Source: Rhizomys pruinosus
Lineage: Eukaryota; Chordata; Mammalia; Rodentia; Spalacidae
Length of the DNA: 64,000 bases
NCBI GenBank assembly: GCA_009823505.1
Contig: VZQC01005585.1
Span: 48,194-112,193 of the forward strand
Reading direction: 5' to 3'
Notes under the pieces: model-generated
The model's input: the letters and a program-made list of their open reading frames with translations, nothing else
Databases searched by the model: none
What the model was told of the DNA's origin: nothing
Part shown: positions 46,848-56,879 of the stretch, piece after piece
Position numbering within the stretch: the first letter of the stretch is position 1
Layout of the letters: every line of letters begins with the position of its first letter
Program-made: the position numbers and the translations under genes

Positions 46848-47134
46848 TGTGGGTAGTCCCATTTATTCTCACAGTGAGCCATATAGAAAACATGCACAGG
46901 AATGCACAGCACACAGATGCATTGTAAGGTATCCAAATACACAGAGAGACCTTTATTCCAAATGTCCCGGTTTTATAGCCAGTGTGACTCATTTCCTAGG
47001 GCCAAATCCTAAACCTTTGCATCACCACACCCACCTCATGGGCAAGGCTAGGGAGGTCCCATGATGCCCACCTAAGCACTAGGGGGCATTGGTTAGACTG
47101 CTAGTCAATTCATACTTAACTGAATTTTCCTACA
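46848..47134 (-). repeat. 5' LTR of the endogenous element
   Basis: 287 bp; read on the minus strand it starts TGTAGGAAAATTC and ends CTACCCACA. It carries a TATA box and two AATAAA signals and matches the 3' LTR along its length. Confidence 0.82.
46971..46980 (-). promoter_or_regulatory. TATA box in the 5' LTR
   Basis: GGCTATAAAA on the minus strand, upstream of AATAAA signals at 46,952-46,957 and 46,862-46,867. The counterpart in the 3' LTR (near 40,770) is lost. Confidence 0.6.
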
Positions 47135-48030
47135 TTTATGCCTATCTTAAATGTAAACAGTTTACTACAAATAGAAGTAGCCTCTTTACTTTCCCAAATC
47201 CCATATCCTGGTTTGAACATTTCCAATAACAGGAAACATTAAGCTGATAAATTGTACCAAGGCCCTTCTTTCCTGCCTGTGTAACTTATATTGACACCAC
47301 TGGATGATGGATGTGGTGGTATGTCCTCTGACAAACAGGGATGAGGAGAGAGGTTTGGAAGAGTAGGATGGTCTCCAAATTCTTTAATAAAGGCTTTGTT
47401 ATCAGATGAGAATTAGAAATCCTTCTCTATTGGCCTATTGACAATTGATTGGTCTCATGGTTTGTAAGGTTCACTGCTGGTTAAACTGTTGATGACTTGT
47501 CTCCCTCAGCAGCCTGCATAGAACCTTCTTGGTTTCCTCTGCCCTGCAACCACCATGTGTACCCGCTCACGGCCCCACTAATCTCCAACGGATACTTTCA
47601 ATTCAGAGGACACATGGTTGGCCCTGGTTAAACTAAATGAGTCACAAACCAAAACCAGAGATCATGAATCTTACAAAGAGGCTGGTTTGTGTGTGTTGGG
47701 GAAGTATTGATTGAGATGGGGGATAAAAGTGTGTTTCAGGAGAAGAGTTATTATAATGCATTACATATATGTATGCAGATGTGGAAAAACAAGCTAATTT
47801 TAAAGTCTGAATTAATGATAAAAATACATTCTTCACCTCTATGTGGCTGAGGAAGAAGATCAAGGGGCAAGGTGAAAAATTAGATGCCCCACCCACCCTT
47901 TGCAGGAACAGAGGCTTAGTTGCAGAGTTTGCATGGTATTTGTGTAAGATAAAATATTTCTTTGTATCTTGGATTGTTCTTTTCTTGGATTTGTTTTGTC
48001 TTGTTTTGTTCTATGTGGCTACAAAGAGTA
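47135..48030. other. Non-coding unique sequence
   Basis: No gene, SINE or LTR partner seen. Short open frames at 47,642-47,896 and 47,841-48,071 lack support. Confidence 0.5.
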
Positions 48031-48031
48031 G

Positions 48032-48070
<39 letters not shown>
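48031..48070. repeat. (GT)n microsatellite
   Basis: About 20 GT units. Confidence 0.97.
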
Positions 48071-48071
<1 letters not shown>

Positions 48072-49640
48072 TGTTCCTGATCTTCTTGTCTTGTTAAGGT
48101 TTCTGATTTATTGACACATGCAATAACCAATGCTGGACAGAGGAAGAGAAAAATCCAGGAAATTCACCAACATATTTTTCCACAGCTTGGCACTTTACCC
48201 TATCTATGCCTTTTGAATACTTCTTTCACTTGTTTATATGTAATTTTTGGAGTTCTCAGCTACATTCAGTGGATAAACAGGGAAGGCATATGTATGTCTC
48301 TGCCATCTTGATCCTGAACCAGATAAGGAAACCAGTTTTAATTATTAGGTTTGATTTTCAATAGAATAAAATCTCTTTCTTCTCTGGTTTACCAGTTTTA
48401 TTTTTAATTTGTATTTATTTCTCTTCCTAAATATGTAAGGTCAGCTCAGAAATCATTATTGCAATTAAATGACTTCATGGCTCAGTACTAACAGCTGTGA
48501 CATTTCTCAGATATCACCATGCAAATGAGAGTTTTCCATAGTCCATTTATGTATACATAAAGATGTTAAAATTAACAGCATATGTTCATGGAATTCTCAA
48601 CATTTTATAGTTAGCTTATGAAGCAGATATTCAGGCCTTACTTTATGCCACTGTGCTATGTAGACTGTCAATAGTGACTAACCTACATATTAATTATGAT
48701 ATTTTGTGGCCGAAATTTCTAATCTGTGTAGTCTATGGATTTGTGTCTTAAAATATCCTTTCTATTTTTCTAATTACTATAGTCTTGGGGGGGGCTCATA
48801 AGCAATGTAAATATATCATTGATTAAAATGTTTCAGAAAACTACAGGGTCAGAATTAGCACTGTTAAGGAGTATAACACATACTGGGAGGTTCTTCTGTG
48901 GGTGACAGTTCTTCTGGGGGTGTTTATGGGCTATAATGTGCTGTTATATGTGTACATAGTATAATGCCTCAAATTAAGCATATTCATCTCTTTAAGTGTT
49001 TATTATTTCTTTGTGATAAAGCACTCAAAATAATTTCTCTCATCTCTTTTTAATGTACAGTATATTATCATTGTCTGTAGTTAAATCCAGTGCAATAGAA
49101 CACCAGAAAGACATGTTTCCACTCACATGTTGATCAGCTAAAAATGCTGATCTGATAGAAGTTGAGTGTACGGTGGTGTTTGCCTGAGGCTGGGGTGAGT
49201 AGGCAGAAGGCCAGACAAACAAAGGTTGGCAAAACAGTTACACAATTTGGCATTGGTAAGCATAATTTTACTTACCCCAAGAAGCTTCCTCAAGGCTACA
49301 CAGTTCATCAAGCCCAACTTGGAATCAGATCTCTGCTGTTTGTATAGAGCTATATAGTAGTCCCAAGACCATAGCATGCTATCAAATATACTTAATCGCT
49401 GGCAAGCTTTTATTTCTTTAATGAAAGATTCAAAATAGAAAACATTACCAGACATTTCACATAGTGGGTTACTCAGGACTCTCTATAGAAACAACTGATG
49501 GAATGAATATATGTATATTTTATCCCTTTGAAGTTTTGATAATTTTGGTTGATGGGGAAAATTAGTAATAGATAAATTAGTAGAAAACCATCAAAATGTA
49601 TCATGTGTTAATCATGGGGGTCACACAGATATAGAGGTCA
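48071..49640. other. Non-coding unique sequence
   Basis: No SINE and no recognised exon. The minus-strand frame at 49,138-49,455 (105 codons) has no domain and no clear splice sites. Confidence 0.45.
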
Positions 49641-49645
49641 ATTCA

Positions 49646-49672
49646 TATATATATATGTATATATATATATAT
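49646..49672. repeat. (TA)n microsatellite
   Basis: TATATATATGTATATATATATATATG type tract. Confidence 0.9.
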
Positions 49673-49995
49673 GAAACAAAGATTGTTTCTTTTACACATA
49701 CATTTATAATCTAATATGTACATTTGGTCTTATAGTGTTTTCCAAAATGAGACCAGTATCAAAGAAGTCTATGGTTATTCTTTTAGGATATTTTCAAAAC
49801 TCACACTAAATGGTATTGTTTGCAATGTCCACTGTGCTCATAACTTTTCTAGGAAAATGCATGATATTTTAGGAGAAAAATTGATTTTTTTTAAAGTGTC
49901 AATATGCAATGCAGAATCTCCAGGTTAGAAAATTAATGAGTTACTTATATTAACATGGTTAAATTCATGATTGCTTATCACTCTTGCTGGTCAAG

Positions 49996-49996
<1 letters not shown>

Positions 49997-50033
<37 letters not shown>

Positions 50034-50062
50034 CTATGTGTATGTGTGTATCTACGTGTATG

Positions 50063-50105
<43 letters not shown>

Positions 50106-50108
50106 CTA
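49997..50108. repeat. Compound (GT)n/(TATC)-like microsatellite
   Basis: Two GT blocks of about 16 units each flank TGTATCTATG-type units. Open frames encoding Cys/Val runs across it are artefacts. Confidence 0.95.
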
Positions 50109-50830
50109 TGTCTCTGTCTCTCCTCTGGCAAGACTATATTTTGCCATCAGAAATTTTTCTATTCATCATAGAACTCTAAAACAAGAAGAGGTTAAATCAT
50201 TTTCACAATGATGTAAGAACCAAATACTTAAAGTACAAAGGAGACACTAAACCCAGAGATCAGATTCTGGAGTTATACAGAAGAATTTTTTATCTCGGAT
50301 GGGCCAATGAGGACCCTTGACAAATTATTCAGCTCAGTTCCGGTACCTCAAAAATACTAGTAACTGAATCAAGTAATTCATCTGTGATAATTTTATAAAT
50401 AAAATGGGCATACATATCAGTGATAATCCAAGTGTTGCCTTACAGCAAAACAATAATTTAAACTATTAGTTTATGACTTCTGAAGAAAGACATTTACAAC
50501 AGTTCATGATTCCAATATAAATCTTAGTGTTACACACAGGAAACGGTCTCTTCTGTGTCACAGTCCCTTTCAGGAATAATTCTTCTCTCAGAATGCATTA
50601 AATGGTGAAATAATAAGGTTAATTTTACATAGAAGGAGGGAAGGATATTATGTCTTCTTAGTGTGTCTCTTTATAGTCATCTGGTGGTGTCTACATTAAC
50701 CATGGCTCTCAATTCCTGTAATTTGTGGATAACTGGTGTGGGATTTTGACATTAAGAATCATGAATTATGTGTTTTGAACATGACTGACATCTGAGCACA
50801 TTTATGATGAAAGGACTCTTGGCCTTGCAG
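50109..50830. other. Unique sequence upstream of the candidate exon
   Basis: No repeats recognised. It ends in cttggccttgcag, the presumed splice acceptor. Confidence 0.5.
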
Positions 50831-51256
50831 GATAACATGGAGCCATCCACTTTCCCTATACAGAAAGGGTCCTTGATCCTTTTGAGGCAGAAATGGGAAC
50901 CCAGTGACCACCAGAGAAGCGAGAACTATCGTGAGAGTAGTCGGTGCAGGTTCTTCCACCTGAGAGAAAGGAACTTACTTGAACCCAAAGGAGAGGCACT
51001 TGAATGTCCAGATCCTCCAAGTCCATCTTGCAGCACAAGGGAGGAGTCACTGAGTGGAGAGCCTGAAGACAAAATTTCCAAGGATCACAGCGACTGTTCC
51101 AGGGAATGTAGCCAGCCTGAAGTACTGAAGGAAGATTCTCTGACTGGCAGGAGAAGGATTGAGCGCTTTTCTATTGCACTGGATGAGCTGAGGAGAATTT
51201 TTGAGGCTCCTAAGAGTGAAATTAATCCAACCGAACCAGATAAATACGTCGGAAAG
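50831..51256 (+). CDS. Candidate first coding exon of an actin-associated protein (LIMA1/XIRP2-like)
   Basis: An ATG at 50,837 in good context (A at -3, G at +4) opens exactly 140 codons to a phase-0 donor (aaag|gtaagg, GT at 51,257). The acceptor AG at 50,829-50,830 leaves six 5' bases. The product begins MEPSTFPIQKGSLILLRQKW. It has a polar, Ser/Glu-rich middle and ends with RRRIERFSIALDELRRIFEA. A similar arrangement, a basic KGxL-x-LRxKWE start and a later IE(R/K)(F/Y)-x-x-x-L-x-x-L-x-x-xFE helix, is what I recall from LIMA1 (EPLIN) and the related long muscle protein XIRP2. I cannot decide between them without a search. There are no repeats or disabling changes in it. It would be one exon of a gene whose other exons lie outside or unrecognised in this window. 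Confidence 0.55.
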
Positions 51257-51262
51257 GTAAGG
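51257..51262 (+). other. Splice donor of the candidate exon
   Basis: GTAAGG directly after AAAG. It fits the donor consensus well and falls exactly on a codon boundary. Confidence 0.6.
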
Positions 51263-52300
51263 AGCCACTGATTGAGAATTCAGGGTTATAGTCAGAAAAT
51301 GAATGAGCTAGCCTAGACTGCCATTGACCCCTGAGTAGATAGTGGCTTCTTTTGTCCTCTCACCTGTGCTCTAACCAGCTCTCAGGAAGCTGTCAGGTAG
51401 GAGCCTTGAAATGGCATCTTTTTTTATTGACTTCTCTATGGTATGTTTCAGTGGGGACTGGGCATAGTTCCACTCCCACTAAAACAATTCCAATACATTG
51501 TCTCATGTTGGTGTTTCTTTGTTTATGTGCTTTTCCACAACTAGGTTAGAAGTTTCTTGGAGGCAAGGACAATTTCTATCCATTCTTTGTGTCTCAAACA
51601 TCAAATAATGGTATCAAGTTTAGGGAGGACTGTGGGAAGTTTGAACATTTTCTCTTTTCCCTTTGAAATCTTGTTGGTGGGAACAACTAATAATAGATTA
51701 GCAGAAAACAAAATTTATCATGTGTTAAGCATGGGGTTCATACAGGCAGAATGTAACTCAAATGAGGGAGAACTGTTGTTCAACTATTGTATTGATTGCA
51801 AAAAGAACAGGAATTGAAGGGTTCAGGCAGAAGTGTGACAAACTATGCAAGCTATGCTAGGTTGAGAAGAGGAATGCAAGGAGAACAAATGTTGTTCTAT
51901 TATGTAAAGAAATTCTCCCATGTAGCATTCTTCAACTTCCTGTGTCCATCATTTCATGGGCCAGATGTCAGTTCCTGAATCTCTTCTTTCCATGGAGAGA
52001 TTTTTCTAGTCAAATGGGGGCCACCAGTGAGAAATTCCTGCACCAGCTATTTACTAATGTACCTAAATTGAAGTTTATTTTTACTAAAGGGAAGCATTCC
52101 AGAGTCCTTTATGTCCGTAGAAGACTGGGTTTTTTCTAATCTAATATACTAAGGAAATGTGTTAGAGAGAATTCTGTGATCTTCCTAGGGACTTAACAAC
52201 AATTGTGTGAAGTGAAATACACTAAGGCTTTGAAACTACAGTGATCTAGGTTTTCACAATAAGCAATGCAGTTTGCCTTTCTATCAGAACAACTACTTAT
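51263..52300. other. Presumed intron, unique sequence
   Basis: The open frame stops soon after the donor. No second exon is evident here. Confidence 0.45.
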
Positions 52301-52405
52301 TTTATTATTTATTTTATTATTTTTGGCGTGTATGAGTGTAGTCCCAGCTTATATGTAAGTGCACCCATGTCTTGCAATGCCCAAGAAAGTCAAAAAAGGG
52401 CATTG
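52301..52405 (-). mobile_element. B2 SINE fragment
   Basis: Reverse B2 tail part (tattatttttggcgtgtatg, caatgcccaagaaagtcaaa), joined directly to a B1. Confidence 0.6.
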
Positions 52406-52407
52406 CT

Positions 52408-52508
52408 TTATGAGTTCAAGGCCAGCCTAGTCTACAGAGTGAGTTCCAGGACAGCTGGGGCTACAGGGAGACCCTGTCCTGAAAAGACCAAAAAAAAAAA
52501 AAAAAAAA
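52408..52508 (+). mobile_element. B1 SINE fragment with poly-A tail
   Basis: Right part of a forward B1 (gagttcaaggccagcctagt, gggagaccctgtcctg) and an A tail at 52,490-52,508. Confidence 0.8.
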
Positions 52509-52775
52509 TGGCTTGGAGGAATGGCCTAGCGGAGTTATAGACGCTGCCACTCTTAACAGAGGAACCCGGGTTCGTCCCCAGCCACCCACAGGCGGCTGAG
52601 CAACCGTCTTGAAGCTCCAATTCCAGGAGACTCCAGTTCCAGGGGAATCCGAGACCCTCTTCTGACCTCTGCGGCGTGCACGACACGGGTTGCACGACTT
52701 GCAGCAGACAGTAACCTACACATGACAGAAATAAGTAAAATTTAATAAAAAATAATTTAGTATAAAAAAAAAAAA
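52509..52775 (+). mobile_element. B2 SINE, error-rich
   Basis: Directly follows the B1 tail. It has all B2 parts in order (ggaatggcctagcgg, cggctgagcaaccgtc, gagaccctcttctgacctct) but many single-base losses and gains. This marks the start of the second low-quality block. Confidence 0.8.
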
Positions 52776-53339
52776 AAAACGGAGGAGGGCATGGATCCCG
52801 GGAACTGGGAGTGATGAAATGTGGTTAATAAGAATGACTGAGAGCTGCTGTGTGGGTGGCTAGAACACAAAACCAGGTCTTCGGTAGAGAACGCAATGCA
52901 GTGATCTTGGGTGTTTTGTTTAATTTTTTTTATTTAATTGTTTGTTTTATTTATGGCTTCAAAGCCCTAAGTAAACAACACTTTTTTTAACTTCTGCTAA
53001 GGACTGATAAGAATCTTCTTCACATTATCTGAACGCAAATCAACGCTTTAATAAGCTAAGGTCCTCAGATAAATGGTAGATTTAAAACTTACGAAACATT
53101 GATTCTAGAACAGCCGAACACCCAACAAATCTGGCTCAGTTCAGCAGCAAGGCTGCTTTCTGAATTTGCAATCAACATGATAGTCCACCTTCAGGAGCCT
53201 ACACTGAGCAACCTCTCCAAGCCTCCGCCTTCAAAAAAGCTTATCGCGCAAACAGAAGTGTTTGTAATACGAAAAGTTACTGTTGTTTCGGGTGTTTAAA
53301 GGATTTCGATTTTGAATGTTATAATAATTTATCTTTTAT
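52776..53339. other. No gene recognised
   Basis: Probably error-rich, so frames are unreliable. No SINE recognised. Confidence 0.35.
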
Positions 53340-53750
53340 CAAGCTTGTAGACACGTTGTCCCCCCACCCCCCCTATCACCCAACCCCAACAGAGTAATTA
53401 GCATTCTGCCCAATATGCTTTTTCATCTCTTTCTCATATTGCTCGAATTTCTCATGAGGAGTTTGAACTGTTGTGAGCTAGAAGTTCACAGTTTCAGTCA
53501 AGTTTTTGTCTCCTTTCTTTTTTTTTGTTGTGTTGGTGCATTTCTTTCTAATATGCATCACTTTCACCAAAGCTTTGGACAAAAGCTCAGGGGGTCTGCA
53601 AAGAAATCTTACTAACTAGGGGTCATTGGCATAGCATCCACAGATAGAGGGATGGACCATTCGTCGTTTGCTTTCTGGGGAATGTGTTACTTACTCAGAT
53701 GAAGTTCCTCTAGCTCCAGGCCCTTTCCTGCAACAGTCATGATGTTCATA
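53340..53750 (-). mobile_element. LINE-1 3'UTR fragment
   Basis: It aligns with 21,585-21,960 and 40,990-41,370 (C-rich start, cattctgcccaatatgcttt, ggacaaaagctcag, agcatccacagata, cctctagctccag). It lacks ORF2 and ends at the T-rich left edge of repeat copy C. Confidence 0.8.
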
Positions 53751-56700
53751 CTTTCTCTTTTTTTATTATTATTGTTTTTTTTTTTTTTTTTTTTTTCATT
53801 TTTAGGGATTTCTATTAAGTTTTTGCAGATCATATTGATGTTACACATTTTGCCTAAATTTAGTAATTGGTGCATTTTGCAAGTGCTACTGTCAAATTTG
53901 AACAACCCAAATGTTCCCAGAGTCCCAGTTGGAGAAGCTGCATGCACAAGGCAAGTGATCAAATGAGGAGCCAGTCTATATCTGTAGTCCATGATTCAAC
54001 CCACTATCTCTCCAAGCCCTTACAATTACCAACACCTCCTCTTCCTTGCAATTTATTCATCCCTGGGCTTTGGGAAAGGGGCACAAATGGGTGAGAAGAA
54101 AACAGCCTACTTTCTTTGGTTGTCATTTTGGACTCTTAGTCTGTTCAGGTTGTTTCCCTTCATGGGTTGACCCAGCTTATTCAATGATACCTTTTTAGTC
54201 AACTAACAAAGCAACAAGCATTGGATGACAGCATTGAAGCAGTACGTATTATTATGTCAAGCAACTGTGAGGCATAGACAGATTTTTGGATTGTATGCTA
54301 ATCCGCAAACGGTGGTTTCTCTATATAGTGTTGGACAAGTTGTTATTGTGGCTTATAACAGCTCCGAACCACTAGAGGACATAACTTGTGGCATCCACTG
54401 TGAAATATTCCTCCAAGAGAGAGTTAATAGTCAATTAGATTTGGTATATATTATAGACACATGGCTGCCACTGTTTCATAGTATCTCCAGGCATTGAGGT
54501 GTAGCCTGATACTGACGAGGGACTTTGCTTGTCTCAGGGAGACCCAATATTTTTTCGTGTATTGCTTTAAGTGGCCTTTGGTAATGCTCTCTGGCATTTT
54601 CCGAGGCCACTTGTATGCTAGCAAGTGACACCTCATAACATTTTTTTTTCATGCTCATACCAGGTCTTCAACAACAAGGGACTTAATGCCTTTCTCCTTG
54701 CATATAACCCACTTATAGCAAAAAGGCCTTTATAATTTTGGGGGGGGGGGCAGGTTTGAATCCCCCAGCAAACATCTTCTAGCGAAATAATTCATTGTTG
54801 ATGTCAGAGCTTTCATGTAGTAAATATATTTTGCTTAATTACACAAAGCTTATAAACACTTACTATTGAATTTGGCTCTAGATAGAGAATTATCCTTTCA
54901 TTCACAGTGTCTGTGCCTATCAGTCCATTAAAAAAGGGTAGTTATGCTGGGTTATAGGACATTACCACTGTAACAATTGACTCTAATGTACAGTTAGGGA
55001 ATGATTTTCATTACCATCATGTTGTTCTTTTTCCTATGAAGGGAAGAGGTAGGAAGTTTACTCAGCATCTGGAATGTAAAATTCATTAGGGGGGCCCATA
55101 AACAGTTAACCCAATATTATTCAGAGAGATGCTAAGTGTCTTTGACTCAGGCAGTCTAAGGTTCTGCGTTCTTTAATGTTCAGATGGGTCACCTCTCTGC
55201 TGGCAGTTCCCAGTCCATCCTGCACAAAAGTACGTTTTCAGGCATTTAGAATGGTGATTTTTTACCTGTGGGAACATAAAATTCTCCGCCCATTGTTAGT
55301 TTCAAGACATCAAAATTGAAAATTTATCAATAGGACGGGAACACAGAGTTTTTTTTTCCATTTCCTACGACAGTAAAGGATACTAACTACCCCACCCCCT
55401 CCCCACCTCCCTCTTTTTTTTTTTTTTTTTTTTTTTTTTAGGTTTTTATGTTTTGACTATAGATGCCTAAGTTGTAATACACATACCCATAAACAGGAGC
55501 CAAGGCAGAAGCTTTCATTAAATTTAAATTTACTCAAACTGTTCTCATTGACTGTATGCTACTTAATTTTGGGGAAAAAAATTTAAGCGTATTTCCTTTA
55601 AATTGTCCTATGAGGAAAAGAAAGTGTTATAATGTGCAATGTGTATAATTCAGAAAAATATCGAGGCCATTTGTGGATCCTAACCCAATACAACTTCATA
55701 AATAAACACCCTGCACTTTCTCTCCAATCCCCATCGTTCACTTGTATTACCATGTTTCCCACACACTCTACACGCTAACTTTCCCTACTCTAACCACTTC
55801 CCTCCGCTTTACCCTACTCCTCTCCTATTGTGGCTCCCGCTTGGGCAGAGTTGATTACCTGCTAAATAAAATTTTACCCAACCTAAACACGTTGCTCTTT
55901 AAAGCTAATAGTGAGTGACTATGACTTCTAATTCTACTTATTTTGGAAGTAAAATTTAAGCTTAGTTTCCTTTAAATTGTCCTACAAGTAAAAGAAAGGG
56001 TTACACTGGGATGTTGTATAATTCGAAAAATATAGAGACCATTTGTGTAACTTAACCCATAATCAATTTAATAAGCGAAAACAACTAACATTTTATATTC
56101 CATTAGTTCAGATTGTACATTATTAGTAACTTTTCTGTTGCTGTGATAAAGCGACCATGACCAAAGGAAATTAAAAGGAAGAGTTTATTTTTGAGCTTAC
56201 GATTGACAGTAACAGGGAATTAGAGGTCCATTGTGGTGGGGCGGGAGGGGGCCATGGTGGCTGGAGCTGGAGAAGCAAGCCAAAGGTCACATCTCGCAAG
56301 AGCACAGGAAGCAGAGAGAGCACTGATAGGAACGCATGAGGCTTGGTTAAAAAAAATCAACTAAGCTGCCCCCAGTGACACACTTCCTCCAGCTGGCCAA
56401 CATACCCAAGACCTCCAAAAACATTGTCACCAACTGGAGACAAAGTTTCTGAATACCTAGACCTATGTAGGACAACTCATTCAGCCAAACCACATACACC
56501 ATTTTTTCACCAAAACCTACACCCAATTTAACTAATCTAAATATTTAACTAGTCCTCTTAAAATAATCTATACTTGGTGGATAAAGCTTTGGGCAGAGTT
56601 TGAGTACCTGCTAAATAATTTTTACCCAATATCACTTTGCTCTTTAAAACTTTATGACTGGATTATGACTTCGGATAAATCAAGTCCATTAACTTAGATG

Positions 56701-56760
56701 GTTTTAACGTTGTATTTTGTGTATAAATCTCACTGAATACCTCGGCCTAGTATAAATATA
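53751..56760 (+). repeat. Long unclassified repeat, copy C
   Basis: After a T-rich edge (53,758-53,798) the shared landmarks follow: gaacaacccaaatgttccc (about 53,900), aaatgggtgagaag (about 54,084), gttgtttcccttcatggg (about 54,149), atattcctccaagagag (about 54,404), tggcctttggtaatgctctc (about 54,572), caacaagggacttaatgcc (about 54,670) and tctctgctggcagttcccag (about 55,195). The tail is partly duplicated: 55,560-55,880 resembles 55,920-56,080 and 56,590-56,640. A different repeat sits at 56,125-56,500. Error-rich. Confidence 0.6.
56125..56500 (+). repeat. Rodent interspersed repeat
   Basis: Typical opening tttctgttgctgtgataaag, then gaccatgaccaaagg, aggaagcagagagag, cacttcctccagctggc and accaactggagacaaag. 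A common rodent repeat whose family name I do not assign. It interrupts copy C. Confidence 0.65.
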
Positions 56761-56879
56761 TTTTATTTTTTAAGTATACCTTGGTAAACTGCAAGTCTTA
56801 CAGATTGGATTTTAATGACTATCTCCTCCAAGCTCTTGGCCTTATCCAGGCCTGGCATGAAAAACTGCTTTAAAGGATT

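Larger units (their letters stand above)
40647..47134 (-). mobile_element. Degenerate LTR retroelement (endogenous retrovirus-like, tRNA-Lys primer type)
   Basis: Two similar direct LTRs (40,647-40,925 and 46,848-47,134) enclose about 5.9 kb. Read on the minus strand, each starts TGTAG and ends CCCACA. A TGGCGCCCA primer-binding site follows the 5' LTR, and a purine-rich AAAGGGTGAGA precedes the 3' LTR. About 1.4 kb of the interior is a later LINE-1. The rest, including repeat copy B, has no open gag, pro, pol or env that I can detect, so this is either a non-autonomous element or a strongly decayed provirus. No matching target-site duplication is visible (cttagg versus tttatg). Confidence 0.75.

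Noticed and set aside
40641..47140. Six-base target-site duplication for the LTR element
   Set aside because: The flanks read cttagg and tttatg, which do not match; I therefore claim none.
49955..50211. Cys/Val-rich open frames
   Set aside because: They are translations of the GT microsatellites in three frames.
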